From the NCBI RefSeq assembly GCF_000504245.1, contig NZ_KI632509.1:2461751-2525750 (forward strand): DNA of 64,000 nt, written 5' to 3'. The DNA is from Haloechinothrix halophila YIM 93223 (GTDB lineage Bacteria; Actinomycetota; Actinomycetes; Mycobacteriales; Pseudonocardiaceae). The position numbers and the translations under genes were made by a program. The notes beneath the pieces are model-generated. The model was not told the origin of the DNA. It saw nothing but the letters and a program-made list of their open reading frames with translations, and did not search any database. Within the stretch, counting starts at the first letter, position 1. Each line of letters starts with the position of its first letter. This document shows, piece after piece, positions 1-11,213 of the stretch.

Positions 1-1
1 C

Positions 2-100
2 CAGGTCGAGCAGTTCACCGGGCACGCCGCACCCCGGGAGGCCATGCGCGACGCGTTGCGCACCGCCACCGGCGACATCCTGCCGCTGCCACTGGACTGA
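2..100 (+). CDS. aroE: C-terminal end of a probable shikimate dehydrogenase (partial)
   Basis: An open frame runs in from the left edge and ends in TGA at 98-100, giving 32 residues. The tail has the pattern VEQFTG...AP..AMRDAL, which resembles the last helix of shikimate dehydrogenases (VEQ..LFTG..AP..AMRAAL). In many actinobacteria aroE lies just upstream of a prepilin peptidase gene and aroC, as here apart from three intervening genes. The enzyme reduces 3-dehydroshikimate to shikimate with NADPH. The fragment is too short for certainty. Confidence 0.4.
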   Translation, partial: QVEQFTGHAAPREAMRDALRTATGDILPLPLD

Positions 101-270
101 GGGCCGTGGCGTGGCGGCTGCTCGAAGTCGATCTACTTCCTGCGGGTGAGAACCACGCCATGTCCTGTTTTGTCCGGTTCCCGTGGTCACAGCGCGCAGG
201 AAGCTGATCAACAAAGCGGGATCAGCGCGGGCACCCACATGCCGACCAGACGACCGAACGGTAGGTCGGA

Positions 271-276
271 TAGCGT
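271..276 (+). promoter_or_regulatory. -10 box for a leaderless transcript (hydroxyacid dehydrogenase)
   Basis: TAGCGT sits exactly 7 nt before the ATG at 284 and no Shine-Dalgarno is present. This is the spacing of leaderless actinobacterial mRNAs. It supports ATG 284 over the longer open frame that begins at 146. Confidence 0.45.
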
Positions 277-283
277 GCGAAGT

Positions 284-1231
284 ATGCGCATCGCCATCCT
301 CGATGACTACCAGAACGTTGCCCGCTCCTTCGCCGACTGGGACCGGCTCGACGCTGAGATCACGGTGTTCACCGAGCACATCCCGAACCAGGACGACGTG
401 GTGGCCGCCCTCGCCGGGTTCGACGTCGTCGTAGCCATGCGGGAACGCACCCGGTTCTCCGCCGACGTGCTGCGGCGGCTGCCCGACCTCAAGCTGCTCG
501 TCAGCACCGGCCAGCGCAACGCGGCCATCGACCTCACGGCGGCGAACGAGCAGGGGATCGTGGTGTCCGGCACCGGCTACATTCCGCACCCGACAGCGGA
601 GCACACGTGGGCGCTCATCCTCGCCGCCGCCCGTCACATCCCCGAGGAGGAGCGTGCCGTGCGAGACGGCGGTTGGCAACGCACCGTCGGCATGAGCCTG
701 CACGGCAAGACCCTGGGGCTCATCGGCCTCGGCAGGCTGGGCTCCACCGTCGCTGGCATCGGCAGGGCGTTTGGCATGAACCCGATCGCGTGGAGCCAGA
801 ACCTGACAGACGAGCGCGCCGCCGAACACGGCGTGCGAGCCGTCTCGGAGGAGGAACTGCTCCGCACCGCCGACGTCATCTCGATCCATCTCGTGCTGTC
901 CGAGCGCAGTCGGGGCTTGCTTGGCGCGGACGAACTCGCGCTGATGAAACCGGGCGCGATCCTCGTCAACACATCGCGCGGCCCGATCGTGGAGGAGAAC
1001 GCGCTGATCAACGCGGTCACGCACGGTGGGATTCGTGCGGCGCTCGACGTCTACGACACCGAACCGCTACCCGCCGACCACCCGATCAGGCAGGCGCCCA
1101 ACACGGTGCTGACACCGCACATCGGATACGTCGCCGACGACGTCTACCGGGTGTTCTTCGAGGACGCGGTCGAAGACATCGCCGCGTTCGCGGCAGGGGA
1201 GCCGGTGCGGGTGATGTCGCCGCCGAAGTGA
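284..1231 (+). CDS. D-2-hydroxyacid dehydrogenase family protein
   Basis: A 315-residue cytosolic NAD(P)-dependent oxidoreductase of the D-isomer 2-hydroxyacid dehydrogenase (SerA/PdxB-like) family. The Rossmann motif GLGRLG lies near residues 148-153. The family's Arg (NTSRGPI, about 231), Glu (DVYDTEP, about 260) and His (TPHIGY, about 282) catalytic residues are all present. There is no ACT domain, so it is the short form rather than a full-length regulated SerA. The natural substrate cannot be read from sequence. It is transcribed alone and converges on the serine hydrolase gene. The ATG at 284 is chosen because a -10 box precedes it at leaderless spacing. Confidence 0.85.
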   Translation: MRIAILDDYQNVARSFADWDRLDAEITVFTEHIPNQDDVVAALAGFDVVVAMRERTRFSADVLRRLPDLKLLVSTGQRNAAIDLTAANEQGIVVSGTGYIPHPTAEHTWALILAAARHIPEEERAVRDGGWQRTVGMSLHGKTLGLIGLGRLGSTVAGIGRAFGMNPIAWSQNLTDERAAEHGVRAVSEEELLRTADVISIHLVLSERSRGLLGADELALMKPGAILVNTSRGPIVEENALINAVTHGGIRAALDVYDTEPLPADHPIRQAPNTVLTPHIGYVADDVYRVFFEDAVEDIAAFAAGEPVRVMSPPK

Positions 1232-1281
1232 CGGCCCGAGACGTCCGGTAGCGCCGTCAGGCGCCTCGCGGCGGGTCAGCG

Positions 1282-2094
1282 CTACCGGTGCTCGGCCAGC
1301 ACCGCGTCGGTGAACTCCGGCCACACCTCGGCGGCCCACGCGCCGAAGTCGCGGTCGGTCAGCGCCACGCAGGACAACCCGGCATCGGGGTCGACCCACA
1401 GGAACGTTCCCGACTGTCCGAAGTGGCCAAACGTGCGCGGCGAGCTGGCCGTACCGGTCCAGTGTGGACTCTTGCCGTCGCGGATCTCGAAGCCGAGGCC
1501 CCAGTCGTTCGGCTTCTGGTGGCCGAAGCCGGGCAGCACTCCGTTGAGCCCGGGATGCACCACCGTGGTGGCCTCGGTGAGGGTGGAGGCGTGCAGCAAC
1601 GTCGGCCGCTGCAACTCGGCGGCGAAGCGAGTCAGGTCGTCCACGGTGGACTCGGCGCCTGCGCCGGGGGAGCCGTTGAGCCGGGTCGAGGTCATCGACA
1701 ACGGCGTCAGCAGCGCTTCCTGCTGATAGCGCGCGAACTCGATCCCGGCGGCCTCGGTCAGCGCGTCGGCGAGCTGCTCGAACCCGGCTGACGAGTACAG
1801 CCGACGGTTACGCGGCTCGGCGACCACCTTGTGCTGGTTGAACGCCAGCCCTGAGGTGTGCGCGAGCAGGTCCCGCACCGTCGTGCCCTCGGGACCGGCA
1901 GGGGTGTCGAGTTCGAACACACCCTCCTCGATCGCGATCAACGTCGTGTAGGCGGTGAGCAGCTTCGTCACCGAGGCGAGGGGAAACACCCGATGCTGGT
2001 CGCCGTAGCTGCCGACGACCGAGCCGTCGGCGCTGACCACCGCCATCGCCGCGTGGTCGACGGGCCATTGCTCGATCAACTTGACGCTCTGCAT
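1282..2094 (-). CDS. Serine hydrolase of the beta-lactamase / penicillin-binding-like family
   Basis: About 270 residues with the SxxK nucleophile motif (PLASVTK, near residue 46) and a Tyr motif (LYSS, near 113), as in class C beta-lactamase-like esterases and DD-peptidase homologues. No signal peptide is evident, so it is probably cytoplasmic and more likely an esterase or amidase than a resistance enzyme (inference). The second in-frame ATG (2094) follows GAGG at 5-nt spacing and is preferred to the ATG at 2109, which has no ribosome-binding site. It ends 50 bp from the convergent dehydrogenase gene. Confidence 0.8.
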   Translation of the reverse strand: MQSVKLIEQWPVDHAAMAVVSADGSVVGSYGDQHRVFPLASVTKLLTAYTTLIAIEEGVFELDTPAGPEGTTVRDLLAHTSGLAFNQHKVVAEPRNRRLYSSAGFEQLADALTEAAGIEFARYQQEALLTPLSMTSTRLNGSPGAGAESTVDDLTRFAAELQRPTLLHASTLTEATTVVHPGLNGVLPGFGHQKPNDWGLGFEIRDGKSPHWTGTASSPRTFGHFGQSGTFLWVDPDAGLSCVALTDRDFGAWAAEVWPEFTDAVLAEHR

Positions 2095-2330
2095 CCCATC
2101 CTCGCTCATCGGGTACCGGCCGCGCGGTGATCGATCGGATCACTCGTCGTCCGTACTCTTCCAGCCGTGGCGCGCGGGCGCGCGAACAGACCACCGCCAG
2201 GTGATGTGGATCGCGCCAATCCAATCCGGCGTCGTCACCGAATAACAGGTAAGAACGGCCGCATGTGGTGTTCGGTACCACCGCACGTCATGCTAACGCC
2301 GACTTGTACCACCGATCGAAGGGCTGGCTC

Positions 2331-2702
2331 ATGTCGCTACTGATCCGACTATTCGCCGTCGTCTCGCTGCTTGGGGTAGGCCTCGTACACCTGATCGGAT
2401 GGTTCGACTGGGCGCGCTTCACATCGGTCGTCGGACCGATGTTCCTGCTCAACGTCGCCGCGTCGGTCGTGCTCGCGATCGCGGTGCTGGTGTGGCGGCA
2501 CTGGCTCGTCGGGCTGGCGACCCTGGGCTTCGGCGCGGCCACGCTCGGCGCCTACGTCATGTCGCTGACCGTCGGGTTCTTCGGCGTGCAGGAGCAGTTC
2601 CAGACGACGCTGGAGGTGTGGGGTGTCGTGACCGACGTCGCCGCCATCCTCGCGGGGGCCCTGCTGCTTTTGTCCCACCAACGGAGCCAACGGCTGGCGT
2701 AA
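2331..2702 (+). CDS. Small four-helix membrane protein of unknown function
   Basis: 123 residues with four hydrophobic segments, roughly residues 4-24, 34-54, 60-84 and 96-117. The longer open frame from 2265 has a polar, non-conserved-looking extension. ATG 2331 follows AAGGG about 7 nt upstream and starts directly with the first membrane helix. I recognise no family. It stands alone between a divergent serine hydrolase and the prepilin peptidase, in a position that varies among relatives. Confidence 0.7.
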   Translation: MSLLIRLFAVVSLLGVGLVHLIGWFDWARFTSVVGPMFLLNVAASVVLAIAVLVWRHWLVGLATLGFGAATLGAYVMSLTVGFFGVQEQFQTTLEVWGVVTDVAAILAGALLLLSHQRSQRLA

Positions 2703-2782
2703 TCGGCGATGTGGCCCGCGAGCGCTTCCACTCGCACATGAGGTGATTGCGGTCACCGAAACCACCGGCCAGCGTGGGAATC

Positions 2783-3343
2783 ATGACTCCTCACACCGGT
2801 TACCAGGTCGCCGCGATCACCGTCCTGCTTGGCTGTATCGCACTCCGGTGGGCATCGGACGGGCTGCCCGCGTGGTGGCTCCCCGTGCCCATCGCGATCA
2901 CGCTGCTCGGGGTGCCGCTCGCCGCGAGCGACCTCACCCGACGCCGCCTGCCCAACGCGCTGACGCTGTCCGCCATCGGCGTGGTCGCCGGTGCGCTGGT
3001 GGCGGTCGCGGGCGGCGCGGGAACGATGGCGGTGCTGGGCGCAGCGGCGTGGGGCGGGATCAGCCTCACCGCAGCGCATCTCGCGGTGCATCTGGCCGCG
3101 CCCGCCTCGCTCGGCGGCGGTGACGTCAAGCTGGCTACCAGTGTCGGTGCCGTCCTCGGCGCCGTCGGGTGGCAGGCCGTGCTGCTCGGGATGCTGCTCG
3201 CGTCCGGTGTGGCGGTCCTGCTCGGCACGGCGGCCCGGCTGCTGCGAAGACCCTGCTGGCGTGACGGCGTGCCCTACGGGCCCGGCTTACTGGCGGCGAC
3301 CTGGGCGATTGTGGTGTTCCCTTGGCAGTGGTCATGGGCCTGA
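2783..3343 (+). CDS. Prepilin peptidase, A24 family (short form)
   Basis: 186 residues, polytopic. Both catalytic aspartates of A24 aspartic peptidases are visible: ASDLTRRRLPN (near residue 51) and GGGDVKL (near 115). The N-terminal CxxC methyltransferase domain is absent, so this is the short archaeal/TadV-like form that only cleaves leader peptides. ATG 2783 follows GGGAA. Position just before aroC is typical for actinobacteria. A second, full-length A24 peptidase (52270-52992) sits by the Flp pilin gene and is the better candidate for pilin processing. Confidence 0.85.
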   Translation: MTPHTGYQVAAITVLLGCIALRWASDGLPAWWLPVPIAITLLGVPLAASDLTRRRLPNALTLSAIGVVAGALVAVAGGAGTMAVLGAAAWGGISLTAAHLAVHLAAPASLGGGDVKLATSVGAVLGAVGWQAVLLGMLLASGVAVLLGTAARLLRRPCWRDGVPYGPGLLAATWAIVVFPWQWSWA

Positions 3344-3379
3344 TATGCCGCCCGCACGACGCCATGACAAAATCTCCTG

Positions 3380-4573
3380 GTGTTGCGCTGGATAACCGCA
3401 GGAGAATCACACGGTCCGAGCCTTGCCGGAGTCATGGAGGGCATGGTCGCCGGTGTGGAGATCACCACATCGGAGCTCGGCGAACAGCTGGCCCGCAGGC
3501 GGCTCGGCTTCGGCAGGAGCCCCCGCATGGGCTTCGAGACCGACGCCATCGAGTTCACCGGTGGCGTCCGCCACGGCCGCACCCAGGGTGGCCCGATCTC
3601 GGTGCATATCGCCAATGCCGAGTGGCCCAAGTGGGAGAAGGTCATGGCCGCCGACCCGGTCGACGAGTCGGAGCTGGCTGGCCTCGCCCGCAACGAGCCG
3701 CTGACCCGGCCCCGGCCCGGCCACGCCGACTTGCCCGGCATGCTCAAGTACGGCTTCGACGAGGCCCGCCCCGTGCTGGAACGCGCCAGTGCCAGGGAGA
3801 CCGCGGCCCGCACCGCGCTGGGCACCGTCGCGAGGGCGTTCCTGCGGCAGTTGCTGGACATCGAGATCATCAGCCATGTGGTCGGCATCGGCGGCGCCGA
3901 GGCCCCGGACGGCCCGCTGCCGACCCCAGCCGACCTCGCCGCGATCGACGAGAACCCGGTGCGCGCCTTCGACCCCACCGGTGCGGAGGCGATGATCGCC
4001 GAGGTCGACGCCGTGCGGAAGGCTGGCGACACCGTGGGTGGCGTCATCGAGGTCATCACCTACGGCCTGCCGCCGGGCCTCGGCTCGCACGTGCACTGGG
4101 ACCGCAGGCTGGACGCCCGGCTGTCCGGCGCGCTGATGGGCGTGCAGGCGATGAAGGGCGTCGAGGTCGGCGACGGCTTCACCACCGCGCGCCGGTGGGG
4201 CAGCAAGGCGCACGACGAGATCGACCTCGGCACCGGCCCCGCCGGGGTCGCCCGGCGCTCCAACCGGGCCGGTGGCCTGGAAGGCGGCATCACCAACGGC
4301 GAGCCGCTGCGGGTGCGGGTCGCGATGAAGCCGATCTCGACGGTGCCGCGCGCGCTCGCGACGGTGGACGTCGAGACCAAGGAACCCGCGGTCGCGATCC
4401 ACCAGCGCTCCGACGTGTGCGCGGTGCCGAGGGCCGGGGTTGTGCTGGAATCGGTCGTCGCGCTGGTGCTCGCCGAAGCGGCATTGGAGAAGTTCGGCGG
4501 CGACTCGCTCGCGGAGACGACCCGCAATGCCGAGTCCTACCTCGACGGGCTGCGCGAGTGGTGGTCACGCTGA
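3380..4573 (+). CDS. aroC: Chorismate synthase
   Basis: 397 residues, normal length. It converts 5-enolpyruvylshikimate-3-phosphate to chorismate with reduced FMN. It begins [15 protein letters not shown], with the family signature GESHGP at residues 8-13, and contains [17 protein letters not shown]...ARETAARTA, which binds FMN and substrate. The GTG at 3380 is chosen because that N-terminus is invariant in the family. No good Shine-Dalgarno is seen. It is the first of the aroC-aroK-aroB-aroQ cluster; aroK follows after 70 bp with its own -10 box. Confidence 0.97.
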   Translation: MLRWITAGESHGPSLAGVMEGMVAGVEITTSELGEQLARRRLGFGRSPRMGFETDAIEFTGGVRHGRTQGGPISVHIANAEWPKWEKVMAADPVDESELAGLARNEPLTRPRPGHADLPGMLKYGFDEARPVLERASARETAARTALGTVARAFLRQLLDIEIISHVVGIGGAEAPDGPLPTPADLAAIDENPVRAFDPTGAEAMIAEVDAVRKAGDTVGGVIEVITYGLPPGLGSHVHWDRRLDARLSGALMGVQAMKGVEVGDGFTTARRWGSKAHDEIDLGTGPAGVARRSNRAGGLEGGITNGEPLRVRVAMKPISTVPRALATVDVETKEPAVAIHQRSDVCAVPRAGVVLESVVALVLAEAALEKFGGDSLAETTRNAESYLDGLREWWSR

Positions 4574-4630
4574 CGCGGCGATCACCACACGGCACGCCCG
4601 CCGGTCGGCGGCGGACGCGAGGCGACCGGC

Positions 4631-4636
4631 TACCGT
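4631..4636 (+). promoter_or_regulatory. -10 box for possible leaderless aroK transcript
   Basis: TACCGT lies 7 nt upstream of the aroK GTG at 4644, in the 70-bp gap after aroC. It suggests aroK-aroB-aroQ can be transcribed independently of aroC. A TACCGT/TAGGCT-type box at this spacing recurs before several genes in the window. Confidence 0.4.
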
Positions 4637-5146
4637 GAGGGCCGTGACCACACGCAGTCCCCAGGCAGTACTGATCGGCCCGCCAGGATCGGGCAAGAGC
4701 ACCGTAGGGCCGTTGCTGGCCGAACGGCTCGGCTGCGACTTCGCCGACGCCGACGCGGACGTCGAAGCGGCGGAGGGCCGCAGCATCTCGGACATCTTCA
4801 CCGAGAACGGCGAACCGTACTTCCGCGAGCTGGAAGAGCGCACCATCGCCGACGGGCTGACCCGCCACGACGGCGTGTTCTCACTCGGCGGCGGCGCGGT
4901 GCTCTCGGAAGCGACCAGGAAGCGGCTCGCTGGGCACACCGTCGTGTTCCTCACCGTCGGGCTCACCGTCGGCATGCGGCGCACCGGGCTGTCCACCGCA
5001 CGGCCGCTGCTCGCGGGCGTGAACCCGCGCGCGACGTTCAAGGCGATGCTCGAGGAGCGGCTGCCGTTGTACCGGGAGGTCGCCACCATCGAGATCGCCA
5101 CGGACGAGCGCACCCCCGACGAGGTGGTCGACGAGATCGTCGTGGC

Positions 5147-6849
<1,703 letters not shown>

Positions 6850-6853
<4 letters not shown>

Positions 6854-8382
6854 ATCAGGCGATGGGCCGCGCGCCGGTGCTCGGCTCGGCGCTCGCGCTG
6901 GTCCTGGTGGTGAGCCTCGCGGCAACCGGTTGCACGACGGTCGAGGGAACATGGACCAGCGCTGACCCGCCGTCGCCATCATCGTCGCGGTCGCAGACGC
7001 CCGACGCCGAAGCACCGGCGGAGCCCGCCGTGCGGCTCGATGTGACGCGACACCGGGGTGGTCCTCGCGCGATCGCGGCGAGCACAGCCCCCGCCGCCGA
7101 TCACGGCGCGACGTTGCTGAGTGAGGGCGCGCGCACCCGGCTGTGGTGGTGTGGGCGCAAGAGCGGCACGAAGAAGGCACGCGACGTCATCCTGCACGCC
7201 AGCGCCCGGGATCTCGACGGACGATTCACCACGGTGCGTGGCACGAAGCGCGGCGCGAAGCCACGGACCGTGTTGTCCGGCGGCAAGAACGGATTCGATG
7301 CCGCGCACACCTGCGACCCATCGGTGATCAAGGTCGACGGCGTCTACTACCTGTACTACACCGGCACCACCGGCAAACCGGGCGCGGGCAACGCCATCGG
7401 CGTCGCCAAGAGCAAGAACGGGCTGCGCTGGCGGCGCATCGGCGGCGGTGCACCGATCGTGCGCCCGGCGCGGCCGAAGCGGGACGGCTACGGCGCGGGA
7501 CGGCCCGCCGTCGTTCACCTCGACGGCTGGTTCTACCTGCTGTTCACCGACAGCACCGCGAGCCGCGGCGCGAACGCGGGGCAGTTCCTGCTGCGTTCGC
7601 GCGATCCCGCGTTCCGCAAGCGCGTGCAGTCGCTCGGTGAGCGTGGCTTCCACCCCGTCAATGGCACTGGCGCGGCGCGCACTCGATCGCTCGCGGATGC
7701 CGCCGACGCCGACCTGATGTGGGTGGACCTGCTGGACGCCTTCGTCGTCGCCCACCGGAGTGGTACCGGCACCACGCTGACGTTCTGGGACCGCGGCTTC
7801 AGCGGACATCCGTACCGGCGCCTCACGGTACGGGGTGTCGGCAGGGACGGTCCCGGTCTCGTCCGCGCCCCCGCCGGGCACGCGCCCCGCTCGGAGCGGG
7901 ATCCCTGCGGCACGGTTCCGGTCGACCTCGTCCGGGCGGCTCGGGGCACGCCCAAGCGCACTGGTCTGCGGCACGTCGGCGTCGACGTGGTCGGCGCGCG
8001 GGGCTGCGCCACCCACGCGGACGCGCTGCGGCTGCTCGACGGCTACGCGTTCCCCTCGCCGGAACACACCATGGACCTGATCACCGACGGCGAACTCATC
8101 CGGGTGGAACGGCGTTCGGTGGCGACGATCCTCGCCAGCGACGGCACGCTCGGACGGCGGCCCTCGCTCCCTGATCTCAACGTCGCCGCACGGCTCAACA
8201 GCGCCGCGCCGGTGCTGCGCTCGCGCGACGGGCAGACCGGACTATTGCTGGACGACGGGCGGCTCTGGCCGCTGCGGACCCCGGCGCTGGCGAAACGGAT
8301 CGCGCGGCGCAACGAATCGCCCATGCGCACCGTCGGCGACATCGCCTGGGGCGCCTACCCCGTGGCGTCGCCGCTCGGCTGA
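6850..8382 (+). CDS. Probable lipoprotein with a GH43-like beta-propeller
   Basis: 510 residues. A hydrophobic N-terminus (about residues 10-27) ends in the lipobox-like AATGC, followed by a Ser/Pro linker, so it is probably lipid-anchored outside the cell. From about residue 150 it has blades such as [19 protein letters not shown] and [22 protein letters not shown], the pattern of five-bladed propellers of the GH43/GH32/GH62 clans. The DP could supply a catalytic Asp, but I could not assign the full triad, so enzymatic activity is uncertain. It overlaps aroQ by 4 bp and so is transcribed with the aro genes, which is functionally unexpected. Confidence 0.65.
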
Positions 8383-8825
8383 CCGGCATCCCGGGTGTCT
8401 CCAGTGTCCTCGGTGTCCGCTATGGGGGTGGCCGGATCCGGCGAGACCCTGCGGCCCACGAACTGCCCCAGCCACGCGGGCACGATCACCAGCAGCACGA
8501 AGAACGCCGCGCCGCTGGTGAGCTGCACACCCAGCGCGGACACCCCGGTCTGGTCGATGAACACCGCACGGCCGATCACGTACGCGATCCCGGCGACCGG
8601 GCCCGCGGTCAGCGCGGCATAGACCCACGTCCTGGCGCGTTCGGGTAAGCGCAGCCAGCCGTCGATCGCGCCCCACGTGAGCGCGATACCCAGCATGGCC
8701 GCGAACACCACCGACGTCACAACGGTCATGGCGTCGCGGTGGAACACGTCGGCCCACGCCACGCCCACAGCAGCGGCGGCGTAGACGAGGGCGAGCACGA
8801 GACCGCGAATCAACCAAGCAGGCAC
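8355..8825 (-). CDS. B-4DMT-type transporter-like membrane protein
   Basis: 156 residues with four hydrophobic segments (about 5-25, 36-52, 68-88, 100-120) and an acidic, Thr/Asp-rich C-terminal tail. The location between aroQ and pepQ, reading against the aro genes, matches the small four-helix transporter-like gene found at this place in mycobacteria. The GTG at 8825 has no Shine-Dalgarno and is preceded by TACAGT at 6 nt, so it is probably leaderless. Its 3' end overlaps the lipoprotein gene by 28 bp on the opposite strand. Substrate unknown. Confidence 0.75.
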   Translation of the reverse strand: MPAWLIRGLVLALVYAAAAVGVAWADVFHRDAMTVVTSVVFAAMLGIALTWGAIDGWLRLPERARTWVYAALTAGPVAGIAYVIGRAVFIDQTGVSALGVQLTSGAAFFVLLVIVPAWLGQFVGRRVSPDPATPIADTEDTGDTRDAGQPSGDATG

Positions 8826-8867
8826 GGGTCCACTGTAGGAGAGTCACCGGACCGCTAGGCTCGGGGC
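8826..8867. promoter_or_regulatory. Face-to-face leaderless promoters in a 42-bp divergent gap
   Basis: The minus-strand -10 box TACAGT (8837-8832) is 6 nt from the GTG at 8825. The plus-strand -10 box TAGGCT (8856-8861) is 6 nt from the pepQ GTG at 8868. With 17-18 nt spacing, the -35 region of each promoter falls on the -10 box of the other, so the two should exclude each other. Confidence 0.45.
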
Positions 8868-9980
8868 GTGCCCGATTCGCAACTCGACCGCAGCCATCAG
8901 ACCAGGCGTGGCGCGCTGCGTGCGCTGCTCGCCGACGCCGAACTCGACGCGCTGCTCGTCACCAACCTGCACAACATCCGCTACCTCACCGGGTTCACCG
9001 GCTCCAATGCCGCGCTGCTGGTGCACGCCGACGGCGAGGAGCGGACGGTGTTCTGCACCGACCGCCGCTACGCCACGCAGGCGGAGACGCAGGTGCCGGA
9101 CCTGGAGCACGTGCTGGAACGCGCCACCGCCCCCGCGCTGGTGGCGCGGGCGGCCGAACAGCGGTCGGCCCACGGCGTGCTCGGGTTCGAGAGCAACCAC
9201 GTCACCGTGGACACGTTCGAGACGCTGGCCCAGCTCGCGTCGGGCATCGAGCTGCGGCCGACGCCCGGCCTGACCGAACACCTTCGCACCGTCAAGGACG
9301 CCACCGAGATCGAGGCGCTGCGGATGGCCTGCGCCGCCGCCGACCGCGCACTGGCCGACCTGATCGAGCACGGTGGTGTCCGGGCGGGCTGGACCGAACG
9401 TCAGGTGGCGCGCGAGCTGGAGAACCTGATGCTCGACCACGGCTCGGAGGGCCCGTCGTTCGCCACGATCGTGGCGGCCGGGGCGAACTCGGCGATCCCG
9501 CACCACCGGCCGACCGACGCGGTGCTCGCCGATGGCGACTTCGTCAAGCTGGACTTCGGCGCGATCATCGACGGCTACCACTCCGACATGACCCGGACGC
9601 TGGTCATCGGCAGGCCCGCGGCGTGGCAGCGCGACCTCTACAACTTGGTGATGACCGCGCAGTCCGCCGGTGTCACCTCGGCACGAGCGGGCGAGAAGGT
9701 CTCCGACGTCGACGAGGCGGCACGCGGTGTGATCGAGCGCGCGGGCTACGGCGACGAGTTCCTCCACGGCCTCGGTCATGGCGTTGGCCTCGATGTCCAT
9801 GAGGCACCGAGTCTGGCCAAGACGGGCGTAGGTACACTTTCCGCCGGTATGACGGTCACCGTCGAGCCGGGCGTGTATCTCGCCGGCCGTGGCGGTGTGC
9901 GGATCGAAGACGTCGTGGTTGTCGGTGAGGGCGACAACGACGTGCTGACGCTCGCGACGCGGGACCTGGTGACCGTCTAG
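8868..9980 (+). CDS. pepQ: Xaa-Pro aminopeptidase/dipeptidase (M24)
   Basis: 370 residues, cytosolic metallopeptidase that removes N-terminal residues next to proline. An N-terminal creatinase-like domain (about 1-130) precedes the pita-bread catalytic domain. Metal ligands are visible in LDFGAIIDGYHSDMTRT (two Asp), GLGHGVGLDVHE (His), TVEPGVY (Glu) and GGVRIED (Glu). GTG 8868 is supported by the -10 box 6 nt upstream. Followed by efp, the usual actinobacterial order. The stop codon is immediately followed by an 82-bp palindromic element. Confidence 0.93.
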   Translation: MPDSQLDRSHQTRRGALRALLADAELDALLVTNLHNIRYLTGFTGSNAALLVHADGEERTVFCTDRRYATQAETQVPDLEHVLERATAPALVARAAEQRSAHGVLGFESNHVTVDTFETLAQLASGIELRPTPGLTEHLRTVKDATEIEALRMACAAADRALADLIEHGGVRAGWTERQVARELENLMLDHGSEGPSFATIVAAGANSAIPHHRPTDAVLADGDFVKLDFGAIIDGYHSDMTRTLVIGRPAAWQRDLYNLVMTAQSAGVTSARAGEKVSDVDEAARGVIERAGYGDEFLHGLGHGVGLDVHEAPSLAKTGVGTLSAGMTVTVEPGVYLAGRGGVRIEDVVVVGEGDNDVLTLATRDLVTV

Positions 9981-9981
9981 T

Positions 9982-10063
9982 GCATACCAAGAAGACCGGA
10001 AGTACGGCGACTGGCATACTCGCTCGACCTGCCAGTCGGCTTACTTCCGGTCGGATTGGTATC
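9982..10063 (+). repeat. 82-bp palindromic element, copy A (pepQ/efp junction)
   Basis: It begins one base after the pepQ stop with GCATACCAAGAAGACCGGAA and ends CCGGTCGGATTGGTATC. The arms ACCGGAAGTA/TACTTCCGGT and CGACTGGCA/TGCCAGTCG form a long imperfect hairpin. Its reverse complement aligns end to end with 22199-22280 (identical length and termini), so the two copies have opposite orientation. It probably sits in the efp leader, 46 bp before the efp start. Confidence 0.75.
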
Positions 10064-10109
10064 TACCGGCACAGTATGCGCAGATTCGTAACAGGAGAGC
10101 TGGAGACTC

Positions 10110-10673
10110 GTGGCCACCACTAACGACCTGAAGAACGGCATGGTCCTCAACCTTGACGGCCAGCTGTGGTCCGTCGTGAACTTCCAGCACGTCAAGCCGG
10201 GTAAGGGCGGTGCGTTCGTCCGGACCACGCTGAAGAACGTGCTCAGCGGGAAGGTCGTCGACAAGACATTCAACGCGGGCACGAAGGTGGACACCGCGAC
10301 CGTCGACCGGCGCACCATGACCTACCTCTACAACGACGGCACCGACTACGTGTTCATGGACGGCGAGACCTACGACCAGGTCGCGCTGCCGCCTGCGATC
10401 GTCGGCGACGCCGCGCAGTTCATGCTGGAGAACTCGGAGGCACAGGTCTCGTTCCACGAGAACGAGCCGCTGTTCGTCGAGCTGCCGGTCTCGGTGGAGC
10501 TGGTGATCGAGCACACCGACCCCGGCCTGCAGGGCGACCGCTCCACCGGCGGCACCAAGCCCGCCAAGCTCGAGACCGGCGCCGAGGTCCAGGTGCCGCT
10601 GTTCGTCGAGAGCGGCGAGAAGATCAAGGTCGACACCAGGGACGGCCGCTACCTCGGCCGCGTCTCCAGTTGA
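10110..10673 (+). CDS. efp: Translation elongation factor P
   Basis: 187 residues, normal length; binds the ribosome near the P and E sites and relieves stalling at polyproline. N-terminal KOW-like domain ([22 protein letters not shown], about 25-46) and two OB domains. The tip carries KPGKGGA, so the modifiable Lys position is occupied. GTG 10110 follows AGGAGAGCTGGAGA. nusB starts at the overlapping TTG (10670). The palindromic element upstream could influence its leader. Confidence 0.97.
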   Translation: MATTNDLKNGMVLNLDGQLWSVVNFQHVKPGKGGAFVRTTLKNVLSGKVVDKTFNAGTKVDTATVDRRTMTYLYNDGTDYVFMDGETYDQVALPPAIVGDAAQFMLENSEAQVSFHENEPLFVELPVSVELVIEHTDPGLQGDRSTGGTKPAKLETGAEVQVPLFVESGEKIKVDTRDGRYLGRVSS

Positions 10674-11119
10674 GCACCGGTTCCGCCACGCGTGCCCGCC
10701 CGCCGTCGCGGCGGGACGCGCGCAGGCGCGCGGTGGAGATCCTCTACGAGGCGCGGCAACGCGACACTGACGCCGTCACCCTGCTGTCGGGCCGGGTGGG
10801 CTCACCGGATGTCGATCCGATCGCTGACTACACGATCACCCTGGTCGAGGGCGTGACGGCGCACCAGGCGCACATCGACGAGCTGCTCGCCGAGCACGCA
10901 CAGGGCTGGACGGTCGACCGGATGCCACCGGTCGACGCCGCGGTGCTGCGCGTCGGCGTGTACGAACTGCTGTGGGCGAACGACGTGCCCGACCCGGTGG
11001 CCATCGACGAGGCGGTCGGCATCGCGAAGGAACTCTCGACCGACGACTCGCCCCGGTTCATCAACGGCGTGCTCGGCAGGCTCGGCAGTATCGCCGACCG
11101 GCTCCGCACGGTGCTCTGA
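10670..11119 (+). CDS. nusB: Transcription antitermination factor NusB
   Basis: 149 residues, all-helical RNA-binding protein that with NusE (S10) recognises boxA during rRNA transcription. [15 protein letters not shown], the [19 protein letters not shown] helix and [12 protein letters not shown] are typical. The start is a TTG overlapping the efp stop (TTGA), implying translational coupling. It is the last gene before a hairpin terminator and the convergent bldD. Confidence 0.95.
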   Translation: MSTGSATRARPPSRRDARRRAVEILYEARQRDTDAVTLLSGRVGSPDVDPIADYTITLVEGVTAHQAHIDELLAEHAQGWTVDRMPPVDAAVLRVGVYELLWANDVPDPVAIDEAVGIAKELSTDDSPRFINGVLGRLGSIADRLRTVL

Positions 11120-11213
11120 ACCGAGCGGTCGTCCGGTGCGGCTCTCACCGCGCGAGAGCGCACTGATCACGCCGCATGGCCGCCCGCGCATACGCCCCCT
11201 GCGCGGGGCGGCC

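Noticed and set aside
2210-2240. A fourth copy of the 82-bp element, from CCAATCCAATCCGG near 2217-2230
   Set aside because: The matching opposite end (CTTGGTAT or its equivalent) is absent at the expected distance, so the match is likely chance.
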